From NCBI GenBank assembly GCA_002297505.1, contig DBLQ01000033.1, positions 24,637 to 78,745 of the forward strand: 54,109 nucleotides of DNA, given 5' to 3'. Origin of the DNA: Flavobacteriales bacterium UBA720. GTDB lineage: Bacteria > Bacteroidota > Bacteroidia > Flavobacteriales > Weeksellaceae. The notes beneath the pieces are model-generated. The model had not been told where the DNA came from, ran no database searches, and saw nothing but the letters and a program-made list of their open reading frames with translations. Below are positions 22,816 to 31,354 of the stretch, in pieces; position 1 is the stretch's first letter; each line of letters starts with the position of its first letter. The translations under genes and the position numbers were made by a program.

Positions 22816-25635
22816 TTATTTGACAATCAATTTGGACACTGCCAAACCTTCATCGGATTTCAGCTGAACTAAATAATTTCCTGTTCCGATTCCGTTGAGA
22901 GAGAATGTTTCGTCTCCTTTTGCAGATTGCAGTCCGTAAGATTTTATCAGTTTGCCATTAAGATCGTAGATGTTGATCTGTCCGTTTTTTGCTTTGTTGT
23001 AGCGGATTTTCAATACTCCGTCCTTTGCCGGATTCTGAACGATTTGAAGCGATGTTTTGTTGACATCAATTTTAGTTTCGTCCGTAGCCAGCGCGGTTTG
23101 ATTTCCATAGATTCTGAATTCTCCCGGCTGAAGAACTACCGTGGTAGAACTGTTGGCACTCATAGAAGAATTGTCCATCAGGTTGTACCAATTTCCTGCG
23201 TACGGGAAGTTAGGTGTTACCGTCTGAGCAGTGGTGGTGAAGTTTGCAACGACTACGACATTTTTCAATGAAGTAGAAGCAAGCGCATCATTCCACACGT
23301 AGATTCTTGGCAAAAGATTTCCGGATTCTACAGTGAAGGTGGTAGTGTCAAAAACCTGGCTTGATAATCTGATTTGTAGAATTTTGGACCAAGTGTCATA
23401 AACGGCTTTTCTATTGGCATTGGTATTATAACCCAAGCTGAAAGCAACAGGTTTCGGCGAGGTTCTGCAATCATTGCTGATGGTGCCGTTCTCACATCTG
23501 TTGATGCTGAATTCGTAGCCCAGTTCGCCAAACTGCCATAACATTTTCGGACCTGGAACGGTGAAGAAGACGGCTCCAGATGCCTTTTGTCTTTCAAGCG
23601 CTGTATTCAGATCTTTTACGCTGTAAGAACCATTCACACTGCCGTAAGCCAGGTTTTTGAACATCAATCTTTCCTCATCGTGGCTTTCTCCATAACTGAT
23701 GTTTCTTCTCTCCGTAAAACCGTGATTTCTGAAATCGACTCTGTTGAAATTGCTGTCAGAAGCGTAACCCATGGTGTTCTGATTATATGGTCCTACCAGG
23801 TTATCCCACATCATCACACCTTTTCCTTCGTTAAGTCTGTAATTCGCCCACTGTTGCTCCTCCAGATTGCCACCAAGATGTTCGAAGATAATGTAAGATG
23901 TAGGGTCATAAGACCATTGGTAATCGGAATATAGTTTTAGAACGTCCACTCTGTCCTGTTGGTAAGAGCCTGTACAGCCTTCATCCGTTGGCGTACAGTT
24001 TTGGGTAAATCCTTTGGTGAGATCCCAACGGAAACCATCGATTCTGTATTCTGTAATCCACTGTTCCAGAACTCGGTTCACATAATAACGTGTTTCAGGT
24101 TTGGAATGGTTGAAGTCATAATAGACATTGTATGTATGTTTCGGAACCTGATTAAAGTACGGATTGTTGGCTGCTACATCTCCGTAACCTCCATTAGGGC
24201 TCGTAGACCACATTCTTTCGAGTGGAGAGCGTCCGGTAGCATGATTAAGGGCAACATCCAGTATTACTGCAATACCGTTCTGGTGACATCTGTCTATAAA
24301 TTCTTTAAATTTCTCGGGTGTTCCGTAAGCTTTATCCAAGGCCATGTGGAAACTTGGGTTGTAACCCCACGAATTGTTTCCGTCAAATTCCATAACCGGC
24401 ATCAGTTCGATCGCATTCACATTTAATCCTTTGATGTAAGGGATTTTATCGATCATCGCCTGCCAGTTTTTCTCCGCAGTAAAATCTCTCACTAGAGCTT
24501 CATAAACAATCAGATTTTGTTTGGCAGGCTTCTGGAAGTTGGTAACCGTCCAGTTATAAGCCGGTTTTGCTGTCTGCATGACAGATACATCGTACTGCTG
24601 GCCTGCAGGATATACCGGCATATTAGGATAAGTGGATGCAGAAATCCAAGGATCATCGTCTGGTGACAATACCAAAGTGGAGAAAGGATCTGCTACCTTT
24701 ACGCCATCATTGGTTCTGTACTGGAACGTGTAGACTTGCTGAGGTGTAAGTCCTGTGATTTCGATCCAGAATAGATCCGTATTGGTGACATCTCTCTTCA
24801 TCACGTAATTGGAAGAAATCTGCCAGTTGTTAAAACTTCCGATCACGTGCACGTAGTTTTTGAACGGCGCATACAGGGCCAGGCCAACTTTCGTGGGATC
24901 ATTAGGATTATAAGTGATGCCTGGTCTCATGTAAGTAGGAATCGCCGCAGACTGTGTTGACGGCGTAGGTGCTACCACAAAACTGGATGTAAGGGTGGTG
25001 CCGGCTGCAGTTGCAGAAACTTCGATGTTGTTGTCTGCAGTCACGGTTACAGCGGTTGAGATGCTGGCTACATTATTAGCGGTGTAGATGGTATTACCAT
25101 TGGATTTAACCACATAATTTGCAGGCAGGGAAGTGCTGTAATTGATTGGGAAGCTGCTTCCGGACGCAGTAAAGTTAACACTGCCGTTAGCAGGCGTAGT
25201 GGTCACAAACTGGAAGCGTCCGACCTTCGCTGTGATGTCCTGCGATTGTCCGTTGCCGGTTTTGGTCTTCAGGAGGAATCCGATTCTCCCAATGCCTGTC
25301 CTGTTGTAAAAAGTTCTTGGGACAAAGGTCATGGTGTAAGTGTCTGTTCCCGAATTGTAAGTCAGTCGGTTAGCCTCATTGGAGGAACTCCAGGTGCCGT
25401 TTGTAGGGCAGTCCTGGCTATTAGCTTCATTGGTGTCCAGAGACCATGCCCAGAGGTAGAGCGCATTGTTGGTTACGTTCCAGGCGGCTTCATTGATGCT
25501 GCTGCCGTTGAAAGTGATGGTGATCGATTCGTCTTCATTGAAAGCAGAAGGCGTAATGCTGTACGTCACATTTTGCTGTTGCGCAAATGTGGTGACTGCA
25601 ATGCAGATTGCAATCAGATTGTAAAAAAATTTCAT
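22816..25635 (-). CDS. Secreted alpha-amylase family (GH13) protein with T9SS sorting domain
   Basis: The 939-residue protein has a signal peptide (MKFFYNLIAICIAVTTFAQ), an N-terminal beta domain (about 25-150), and a CBM48/isoamylase-N-like starch-binding domain around LALYAPFKNYVHVIGSFNNW (about 250-270). A GH13 barrel follows from about 370. Predicted catalytic residues are Asp538 (nucleophile, in DGFRWD), Glu585 (acid/base, in IIFEHLGG) and Asp653 (in ESHDEE). The last 80 residues form a type A T9SS sorting domain (NPAKDGVLKIRY, INIYDLNGKLI, YLVQLKSDEG). The enzyme should be exported through T9SS to the surface or medium to cut starch-like glucans. It is monocistronic between two large gaps. 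Confidence 0.94.
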   Translation of the reverse strand: MKFFYNLIAICIAVTTFAQQQNVTYSITPSAFNEDESITITFNGSSINEAAWNVTNNALYLWAWSLDTNEANSQDCPTNGTWSSSNEANRLTYNSGTDTYTMTFVPRTFYNRTGIGRIGFLLKTKTGNGQSQDITAKVGRFQFVTTTPANGSVNFTASGSSFPINYSTSLPANYVVKSNGNTIYTANNVASISTAVTVTADNNIEVSATAAGTTLTSSFVVAPTPSTQSAAIPTYMRPGITYNPNDPTKVGLALYAPFKNYVHVIGSFNNWQISSNYVMKRDVTNTDLFWIEITGLTPQQVYTFQYRTNDGVKVADPFSTLVLSPDDDPWISASTYPNMPVYPAGQQYDVSVMQTAKPAYNWTVTNFQKPAKQNLIVYEALVRDFTAEKNWQAMIDKIPYIKGLNVNAIELMPVMEFDGNNSWGYNPSFHMALDKAYGTPEKFKEFIDRCHQNGIAVILDVALNHATGRSPLERMWSTSPNGGYGDVAANNPYFNQVPKHTYNVYYDFNHSKPETRYYVNRVLEQWITEYRIDGFRWDLTKGFTQNCTPTDEGCTGSYQQDRVDVLKLYSDYQWSYDPTSYIIFEHLGGNLEEQQWANYRLNEGKGVMMWDNLVGPYNQNTMGYASDSNFNRVDFRNHGFTERRNISYGESHDEERLMFKNLAYGSVNGSYSVKDLNTALERQKASGAVFFTVPGPKMLWQFGELGYEFSINRCENGTISNDCRTSPKPVAFSLGYNTNANRKAVYDTWSKILQIRLSSQVFDTTTFTVESGNLLPRIYVWNDALASTSLKNVVVVANFTTTAQTVTPNFPYAGNWYNLMDNSSMSANSSTTVVLQPGEFRIYGNQTALATDETKIDVNKTSLQIVQNPAKDGVLKIRYNKAKNGQINIYDLNGKLIKSYGLQSAKGDETFSLNGIGTGNYLVQLKSDEGLAVSKLIVK

Positions 25636-25958
25636 AAGGTCTATATATTAACGCTAAATATAAACTTTTTTTGTCACAAAGTGTGATGGCTGTAATTTTT
25701 TAGAATTTTAATGTTTAATGATTTGGATTTTAGTAGATTATGCTAAGGCTGTGTATGTGCGGAAGATGGTTTATATTACTGTCTGACATCACCGAAAATC
25801 TTTCCGGAAAATCTTTTTTCAGAAAAAATTAAGCTTGATAAAATATCATCATTTCCAAATTATATACTGATTTGATTTTACAGTTTGCATAAAATTTTCT
25901 ACATTTACAACCAATACAAAAATAATAAACGGTAATTTTAATTGATTGCGAATTTTTT

Positions 25959-26003
25959 TGGTCAGTAACAAATATTAAAAATTTACGGTTTTTTTGTTGA
26001 CCA
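25959..26003. promoter_or_regulatory. Inverted repeat upstream of the Lrp-type gene
   Basis: TGGTCA (25959-25964) and TGACCA (25998-26003) are mirror images 33 bases apart, each next to a run of seven T residues. A second imperfect dyad, GTTTTAAA and TTTAAAC, lies at about 26013-26037 just before the gene. Both are plausible sites for Lrp autoregulation. The 416-base gap 25636-26051 otherwise is AT-rich and holds no gene that I can see. Confidence 0.4.
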
Positions 26004-26051
26004 TTTAAATGTTTGTTTTAAATTGCAAGTTTAAACCAATAAATAAATGTT

Positions 26052-26522
26052 ATGAAGAATGCATCTGAATCCGGCTATCACCTGGATGGCGTTGATAAAG
26101 AGATTATTTATATGCTCATGGACAATGCCAAAACCTCACTGGCACACATTTCCAAGCACGTGGGTATTTCTACTACAGCAGTCCACCAGAGAATCAAAAA
26201 ACTGGAGCAGGCAGGCGTTATTGAAAATTCTATATCCTTCCTTAATCCAAGAAAGATTGGCTACAAAGTTGTTTCTTACATCGGTGTTTTCCTGGAGCAG
26301 CCAAGCCATTATCAGGACGCTATCAAGAATCTGAACCTTGTGAATGAAGTGGTGGAAGCGCATTATACCACCGGTAATTATACCATCTTTCTCAAAGTGC
26401 TTTGTAAGGATAATGACCACCTGATGCAGATCCTTAATAAGATCCAGAAGCTAAAAGGAGTGACCAGAACCGAGACTTTTATCTCCCTGGAGCAAAGCAT
26501 CGGCAGACAGCTGAAAGTTTAA
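26052..26522 (+). CDS. Lrp/AsnC family transcriptional regulator
   Basis: The 156-residue protein has the AsnC-type winged helix-turn-helix at residues 13-60 (LDGVDKEIIYMLMDNAKTSL, then HVGISTTAVHQRIKKLEQAG with the recognition helix, and GVIENS). A C-terminal RAM ligand-binding domain follows (YIGVFLEQ, EAHYTTGNYTIFLKVLCKD, IQKLKGVTRTETFISLEQ). Such regulators sense amino acids and form dimers or octamers. Location beside deoC and between two amylase genes does not reveal a target. Its large AT-rich upstream gap with inverted repeats suggests autoregulation. A terminator separates it from deoC. Confidence 0.93.
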   Translation: MKNASESGYHLDGVDKEIIYMLMDNAKTSLAHISKHVGISTTAVHQRIKKLEQAGVIENSISFLNPRKIGYKVVSYIGVFLEQPSHYQDAIKNLNLVNEVVEAHYTTGNYTIFLKVLCKDNDHLMQILNKIQKLKGVTRTETFISLEQSIGRQLKV

Positions 26523-26541
26523 AAAATTAATATATTTCTTT

Positions 26542-26574
26542 AAAGGGTACAAGTTCATTTGTATCCTTTTTTTA
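26542..26574 (+). terminator. Terminator after the Lrp-type gene
   Basis: AAAGGGTACAA (26542-26552) pairs with TTGTATCCTTT (26559-26569) through one G-U pair, followed by a T run. The downstream T-rich segment contains TATTTTTG (26573-26580), a possible -7 box for deoC. Confidence 0.8.
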
Positions 26575-26585
26575 TTTTTGTAATT

Positions 26586-27329
26586 ATGGAAATCAATCAA
26601 TATCTCGATTCAACATACCTGAAAACACCGGAACAATCCGGATTATCAGAAGAGCAGACTTTTGAAAAAGTGAGAGAACTGACCGATGAAGCGATGGCTT
26701 TTCATTTCAAGGAAGTGATGATCCGTCCCAATTATGTAAAACTGATCAAGGATTATCTGTCCTCAAAAAATTCTGAAGTGCTCGTAGGAACGGTGATCGG
26801 CTTTCATGAAGGAACTTATGATACTCAGGATAAACTGAAAGAGGCCAATCAGGCTATTTTGGATGGTGCGGATGAGTTGGATTTTGTGATCAATTATGAA
26901 GCTTACAAAAACGGAAAACTCGGCTTAGTTGAAAAAGAATTTGTTGAAGGAACAAAATTAGGCTTAGACTTCGGTAAAACTGTGAAATGGATTATCGAAA
27001 TTGCAGCGCTCTCGGACGAACAGATTGCTGATCTTACTGCCAAAATATGGGCATGGGCTCAAGAAAATTTCGATGAAAAAGATTTTTCCAGAATATTTGT
27101 GAAATCTTCCACAGGTTTCTATGAAACTGAAGGCGGAAAACCAAATGGCGCAACCTTCGAAGGCGTAAGGCTGATGGTGGACCATGCCGGAAAACTTCCC
27201 GTCAAAGCGGCTGGCGGTGTCAAGACGCCTGCAGATGCGGAAAGAATGATCAACATGGGAATACAGCGGATCGGAACATCGTCTGCCAAAGCGCTTATAG
27301 GTAGAGACGAATCTGGATCCGGCTATTAG
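26586..27329 (+). CDS. deoC: Deoxyribose-phosphate aldolase
   Basis: From ATG 26586 the protein has 247 residues. It splits 2-deoxyribose 5-phosphate to glyceraldehyde 3-phosphate and acetaldehyde. The Schiff-base lysine lies in FVKSSTGF and the second active-site lysine in VKAAGGVKTPADAE. The early aspartate region reads LDSTYLKTPE and the substrate-binding aspartates lie in ELDFVINYEA. Start ATG 26586 is preferred over the frame extension at 26559 because the extension lies in the terminator of the preceding gene. No other nucleoside catabolism gene is adjacent. A symmetric terminator separates it from the convergent amylase gene. Confidence 0.95.
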   Translation: MEINQYLDSTYLKTPEQSGLSEEQTFEKVRELTDEAMAFHFKEVMIRPNYVKLIKDYLSSKNSEVLVGTVIGFHEGTYDTQDKLKEANQAILDGADELDFVINYEAYKNGKLGLVEKEFVEGTKLGLDFGKTVKWIIEIAALSDEQIADLTAKIWAWAQENFDEKDFSRIFVKSSTGFYETEGGKPNGATFEGVRLMVDHAGKLPVKAAGGVKTPADAERMINMGIQRIGTSSAKALIGRDESGSGY

Positions 27330-27345
27330 TGATGTTCGAAAATAT

Positions 27346-27382
27346 AAAAAAACCTTCCTGATCATTTCCGGAAGGTTTTTTT
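27346..27382. terminator. Bidirectional terminator between deoC and alpha-amylase
   Basis: AAAAAAACCTTCC (27346-27358) pairs perfectly with GGAAGGTTTTTTT (27370-27382), an 11-base loop between. Both strands end in T tracts, so it can end both convergent genes. Confidence 0.93.
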
Positions 27383-27384
27383 GA

Positions 27385-28857
27385 TTATTCAGCGACCCAA
27401 ACACTCACATTGCCCGCAGGACAAGGAAATGTGGCCCAGCCGTGTTCGTCTATTGAGATTTTATCCTGCAGATGTCCAGTAAAATCATAAAATGTCTGGC
27501 CTGCGTAGCGCTTTCCGATTTCCATTGCTTTTTGGTTGACATCCTTATTGCTCATGATTACAGCACAGCCGGAATGTTCATCGTCTCCTTCTCGCGTCCA
27601 GCCGATGCAGTGCGCATCATCAAAATAATCACGCTGCTCACCGTAAGCAAAATCCCGTCTGGCTTTGATTAATTCTTCAATCGCATCCACCTTATCAAGG
27701 AAGATTTCGTGCTCATTGCCATCCTCGCCATGATCTTTGTAGGTAGCACCATACAGGTCAGGATAAAAAATACATGGATAACCGTCTTTTCTGAGCAGAA
27801 TCAGGGCGTAAGCCAATGGTTTGAACCAGGTTTCTACCGGCGCTTCCAGAGCTTGCAGTGGCTGGGTGTCGTGATTGTCTACCACAGTCACAGCTTTTTC
27901 GGGATGCGACGCCACAAGGGTCTCCTGAAGGATGTTGCGCAGATCGTAATCCGGATTTTTTGATGCGCTGTGAAGATTATTTTGTAATGATGAATCAAAA
28001 AGACTCATGCAGCCTTCTGTAGAATCGATGTAAGCTTCCAGGAGATTCAGGTAGCCCGGCGCCCAATATTCGCCAACAGCGAAAATATCTTTGCCTGTAT
28101 TGGAGCGCAACAGCGTGAGCCATTCCTTATAAAAATCAGGCGAAATATGTTTTACGGCGTCCAGTCGTACACCATCGAAGCCTGTGAGATCGTGGTACCA
28201 TTTCCCCCAATAATTCAATTCCTCACGTACAAAAGGATTTCTGTGTTCTATGTCATTATACATCAGAAAATCGTAGTTGCCCATCTCGTCATCCAAAACA
28301 TTGTCCCAGCCGTCTTTTGCGTGATCATTGATGATTCGGAAAATGCCTTCTTCCTCACCTTCCGCATAGTCGACACCTGTAAAGCAGTGAAAATTCCACT
28401 CGAAGTCGGAATATTTTTTTTGTCTGCCCGGGAAGGTAAATTTAGTGTAAGATTCAATTTCCATCACGTCGGAGATCACTTTGTTCCGGTCGTTATAGTC
28501 CACTTTTACCACATTGAATTTTTCCAGTTCATCGCCGCCGGCTTTATGGTTCAGAACCACATCTACGATGACCTGGATGTTTTTCTCTTTCAGGGCTTGC
28601 ACCGCTGCCAGATACTGGTCTTTGTTGCCGTATTTGGTGGCTACAGTTCCTTTCTGATCAAACTCGCCAAGGTCAAAAAGATCGTACGGACCGTAACCTA
28701 CGCCATAACCGCCATTAATCCCTTTGTAAGCCGGCGGAAGCCATGCCGCAGTGATGCCTAAATCGGAAAGATATTGTGCCGAATCCCTGGTGTGATCCCA
28801 GAGAAAAGACTCGCCCGGGGTGTACCAATGGAAAAACTGAATCATAGTGCCGTTCAT
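27385..28857 (-). CDS. Cytoplasmic alpha-amylase (GH13)
   Basis: The 490-residue protein starts directly with the catalytic domain (MIQFFHWYTPGE) and has no signal peptide, so it is intracellular. GH13 landmarks are DVVLNHKAGGD (region I), GVRLDAVKH with nucleophile Asp233, FAVGEYW with acid/base Glu263, and VVDNHDTQ with Asp330. The overall pattern is that of bacterial liquefying/cytoplasmic amylases related to AmyS and E. coli AmyA. It probably processes maltodextrins or an internal glucan. Unlike the secreted amylase at 22816 it has no starch-binding module or T9SS tail. Its start lies 161 bases from the divergent hmgA gene. Confidence 0.95.
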   Translation of the reverse strand: MNGTMIQFFHWYTPGESFLWDHTRDSAQYLSDLGITAAWLPPAYKGINGGYGVGYGPYDLFDLGEFDQKGTVATKYGNKDQYLAAVQALKEKNIQVIVDVVLNHKAGGDELEKFNVVKVDYNDRNKVISDVMEIESYTKFTFPGRQKKYSDFEWNFHCFTGVDYAEGEEEGIFRIINDHAKDGWDNVLDDEMGNYDFLMYNDIEHRNPFVREELNYWGKWYHDLTGFDGVRLDAVKHISPDFYKEWLTLLRSNTGKDIFAVGEYWAPGYLNLLEAYIDSTEGCMSLFDSSLQNNLHSASKNPDYDLRNILQETLVASHPEKAVTVVDNHDTQPLQALEAPVETWFKPLAYALILLRKDGYPCIFYPDLYGATYKDHGEDGNEHEIFLDKVDAIEELIKARRDFAYGEQRDYFDDAHCIGWTREGDDEHSGCAVIMSNKDVNQKAMEIGKRYAGQTFYDFTGHLQDKISIDEHGWATFPCPAGNVSVWVAE

Positions 28858-28989
28858 AATATGTAATTTTTTTTCAGATAATATGGATTGATTTGATGTT
28901 TCCTTCTATGAAAATATCAAGCCATTGGCAGGATGCTGTGGTTGATTTAAATTTTAAAACGTTGATGCTGTCATTATTGCAAAAAATAT

Positions 28990-28997
28990 TACATTTG
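28990..28997 (+). promoter_or_regulatory. Candidate -7 promoter box for hmgA
   Basis: TACATTTG matches TAnnTTTG and ends 21 bases before ATG 29019. This also argues against any hmgA start codon further upstream. Confidence 0.45.
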
Positions 28998-29018
28998 GGA
29001 AACGTCAAAACTACCATT

Positions 29019-30173
29019 ATGCGCTACGTTCAGCTGGGGAAAATCCCACCCAAAAGACATACGATTTTCAAATCCGAAGATGATCAGTTCTACTACGAGC
29101 AACTCTTTGGAACAGAAGGCTTTCACGGCATTGCATCGTTGTTATATCACACGCATCGGCCGACCCAGATCAAGTCTATTGGCAATGTCAGAGACGTGAC
29201 ACCCAAAATTGCGGTGGAAAAAAATGTGACGCCCAGAATGATCAAAGGTGCAAAAGTGACCGCCGAGGACGATTTTTTGGAAAGCCGGAAAGTCCTGATG
29301 CTGAACAACGACCTGAAAATGGGTCTCGCAAAACCAAAAAAATCGACCGATTATTTCTATAAAAATGCAGAGTGCGACGAGCTGCTTTTTATCCACGCTG
29401 GAAAAGGCGTTCTGAAAACAATGCTGGGAAACATTGAGTTTTCTGTTGGCGATTATCTCATCATTCCGAGAGGTACCATTTACCAGCTGGAATTGGAATC
29501 AGAACAGAATGTTTTCTTTTTCATAGAAGCCCACTCGCCGATCTACACGCCAAAACGTTACCGAAATGAGTTTGGACAATTGCTGGAACATTCGCCGTTT
29601 TGTGAGCGCGATATTGTTCCGCCGACGTTTGTAGAACCAAAGAATGAAAAAGGCGATTATCTCATCAAGGTCAAAAAAGAAAATCAGATTACCGATTTCA
29701 TTTATGCCACACATCCTTTTGATGTTGTCGGCTGGGACGGTTATTTTTATCCTTATAAATTCAACATCAAAAATTTTGAACCGATTACGGGACGCGTTCA
29801 CCAGCCGCCTCCGGTTCATCAGAACTTCGAAGCGCATAATTTTGTGGTTTGCTCTTTCGTGGCAAGAATGTACGATTATCATCCGCAGGCGATTCCTGCG
29901 CCTTACAATCATTCCAACATCGATTCGGATGAGGTTTTGTTTTACACGGAAGGCGATTTTATGAGCAGAAACCACGTAGATCTGATGGATTTTTCTCTCC
30001 ATCCAGGCGGTATTGTTCACGGTCCGCATCCCGGCGCGATGGAAAGAAGCATCGGCAAAAAATTTACTGACGAATATGCCGTAATGGTAGACCCATTCCG
30101 ACCTCTGAAGTTAACGGAAGAAGCGATAAAAGTAGAAGACCCGAGTTATAAAACAAGTTGGTTAGAAGATTAA
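29019..30173 (+). CDS. hmgA: Homogentisate 1,2-dioxygenase
   Basis: From ATG 29019 the enzyme has 384 residues, starting MRYVQLGKIPPKRH as Bacteroidota homologues do. It opens the ring of homogentisate to maleylacetoacetate with Fe(II). Family blocks include EGFHGIASLLYHTHRP, the cupin segment FIHAGKGVLKTMLG with GDYLIIPRGTIYQLE, GWDGYFYPYKFNI, and the iron-site region ending GGIVHGPHPGAMERS. A longer open frame to 28893 exists, but it crosses a likely promoter and adds an unrelated N-terminus. With hppD and fahA nearby, it makes up the tyrosine/phenylalanine catabolic set; the genes are not one operon, as unrelated genes lie between. Confidence 0.93.
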   Translation: MRYVQLGKIPPKRHTIFKSEDDQFYYEQLFGTEGFHGIASLLYHTHRPTQIKSIGNVRDVTPKIAVEKNVTPRMIKGAKVTAEDDFLESRKVLMLNNDLKMGLAKPKKSTDYFYKNAECDELLFIHAGKGVLKTMLGNIEFSVGDYLIIPRGTIYQLELESEQNVFFFIEAHSPIYTPKRYRNEFGQLLEHSPFCERDIVPPTFVEPKNEKGDYLIKVKKENQITDFIYATHPFDVVGWDGYFYPYKFNIKNFEPITGRVHQPPPVHQNFEAHNFVVCSFVARMYDYHPQAIPAPYNHSNIDSDEVLFYTEGDFMSRNHVDLMDFSLHPGGIVHGPHPGAMERSIGKKFTDEYAVMVDPFRPLKLTEEAIKVEDPSYKTSWLED

Positions 30174-30183
30174 ATTACTAAAG

Positions 30184-30208
30184 AAAGCTGACATTTTTTG
30201 TTAGCTTT
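30184..30208. terminator. Terminator hairpin after hmgA
   Basis: AAAGCTGAC (30184-30192) pairs with GTTAGCTTT (30200-30208) with one G-U pair around TTTTTT. It lies between hmgA and the convergent frameshifted gene. Confidence 0.6.
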
Positions 30209-30791
30209 TATCTCATCCAGCCTTCTACAATATAATTTTTCTCAATTATTTTTTGCTCAGGTTTATCATCTGGTTTGAAGTACACCGAAATCTTTGAACC
30301 GTAGAATTTCCCCCATCGCCTTCGTAGATTGTAAATTCCTTGTGGAATAGTTGTAAACTGTCTTTTGCTTGTACATTTATCAAACTTGTGCTTTTGATTT
30401 GTTGTTCTGATAATGGAATGTTCTTCGAGATTTCAGAAACTTTCAAATATAATTCTCCCTTTTCTTTCGGCTTGAACCAAAAATAATATTCATAGATTCC
30501 AGGTTGAACACCATTTTTAATTTCAAATGTATTTTCTAATTTAACTGCTAAAGTATCAATTTCAGTTTTTGGTCTTTCAAATTTTATGTTTTTTGGTATT
30601 TCCAAATCATCTGCAAAGTTATCATAAGGATTAAGCATAATAAATGACATTAGATAAAACATAGAAACGCCTAATATTCCAATCTGATTGATTACAAAAT
30701 ACCATTTTGATTTCATAATCACAAAAACGACAGAAATTATTATTATTACAATAGAAATTAACAACAGATATTCGAAGGTTTCAATAATCAA
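30208..30791 (-). pseudogene. Membrane protein gene with a single-base frameshift
   Basis: Read without correction, the frame from ATG 30791 gives 181 residues with two N-terminal membrane helices (about 8-25 and 33-52) and a periplasmic beta-rich domain, ending in an odd tail after YEGDGGN. At the G run on the coding strand (C run 30310-30314) a one-base deletion appears to have occurred. In the next frame the sequence continues open as GKFYGSKISVYFKPDDKPEQ and ends NYIVEGWMR at stop 30208-30210. This tail reads smoothly and restores a 194-residue protein. Whether it is a true mutation, phase variation by slippage, or a sequencing error cannot be told here. The function is unknown. Confidence 0.72.
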
Positions 30792-30809
30792 TTTGATGTT
30801 ATTGAATAG

Positions 30810-30887
30810 TCAAATTAAGTAGATTCCATAGATTACCAAATATAGAATAATAGGCTTCCACCAAGTTTTTAAAAAATCATCAATCAT
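30810..30887 (-). CDS. Possible 25-residue membrane peptide
   Basis: A short frame starts at ATG 30887, one base after the stop codon of the upstream gene, and encodes MIDDFLKTWWKPIILYLVIY followed by GIYLI. It has a polar start, a Trp-Trp-Lys-Pro interface and one hydrophobic helix. It ends 19 bases before the frameshifted membrane-protein gene. Packing between two membrane-protein genes on the same strand supports it, but the small size means it could be chance. Confidence 0.4.
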   Translation of the reverse strand: MIDDFLKTWWKPIILYLVIYGIYLI

Positions 30888-30888
30888 C

Positions 30889-31179
30889 TTAACTTCCTGC
30901 AATAGGGCTTCCAAAAATCCCAACCGCCAACTCTGCCCAAATTAAAATCAATACAACAAGTATAACAGAAATTATAATCAGCCTTGATTTCAATGTTTTA
31001 AATTTTTTCAGCACTAAATCGATGCTGAAAGTGGTCCCAAAAAGCAAGATTCCCATAATTAGGAAATCGGAGATAGTCCATTTGACTTCTCTAGTAAATT
31101 GCATCGCAATCAGCGGAATGCTTAAAATTGCAAGCGGAATCGAATAAAGCAAAATGCTTCTTTGTTGATGTGTCATCAT
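30889..31179 (-). CDS. Small membrane protein of unknown function
   Basis: From ATG 31179 (or 31176) the product has about 96 residues and three hydrophobic segments (about 9-25, 34-52, 66-90). The pattern is WTISDFLIMGILLFGTT, then a basic loop (KKFKTLKSRL), then an aliphatic helix ending ELAVGIFGSP. Similar short proteins with a WxxxDFxxMGxLL core are common and uncharacterised in Flavobacteriia. It is probably first in a short minus-strand unit with the 25-residue peptide and the frameshifted gene. The longer frame to 31230 would add an unlikely N-terminus. Confidence 0.7.
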   Translation of the reverse strand: MMTHQQRSILLYSIPLAILSIPLIAMQFTREVKWTISDFLIMGILLFGTTFSIDLVLKKFKTLKSRLIIISVILVVLILIWAELAVGIFGSPIAGS

Positions 31180-31354
31180 TGTTTTAATTTTGTTAAGTAT
31201 AAAGAACTTTGAATTACAAAGTAAAATCAAATTTTTGAATTCTCAAAGAAAATTCTGATTTTTATCATTTCCATCAATAAATCCTACCAGGAATGACAAG
31301 GCTCATAAAGGGTTTGCTTACGATTGGTTAATTTTGAATCAAATTCCGAAAGTT

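Noticed and set aside
28893..29018. Upstream extension of hmgA by 42 codons
   Set aside because: It crosses a TACATTTG promoter box, and homologues as I know them begin at MRYVQLGK.
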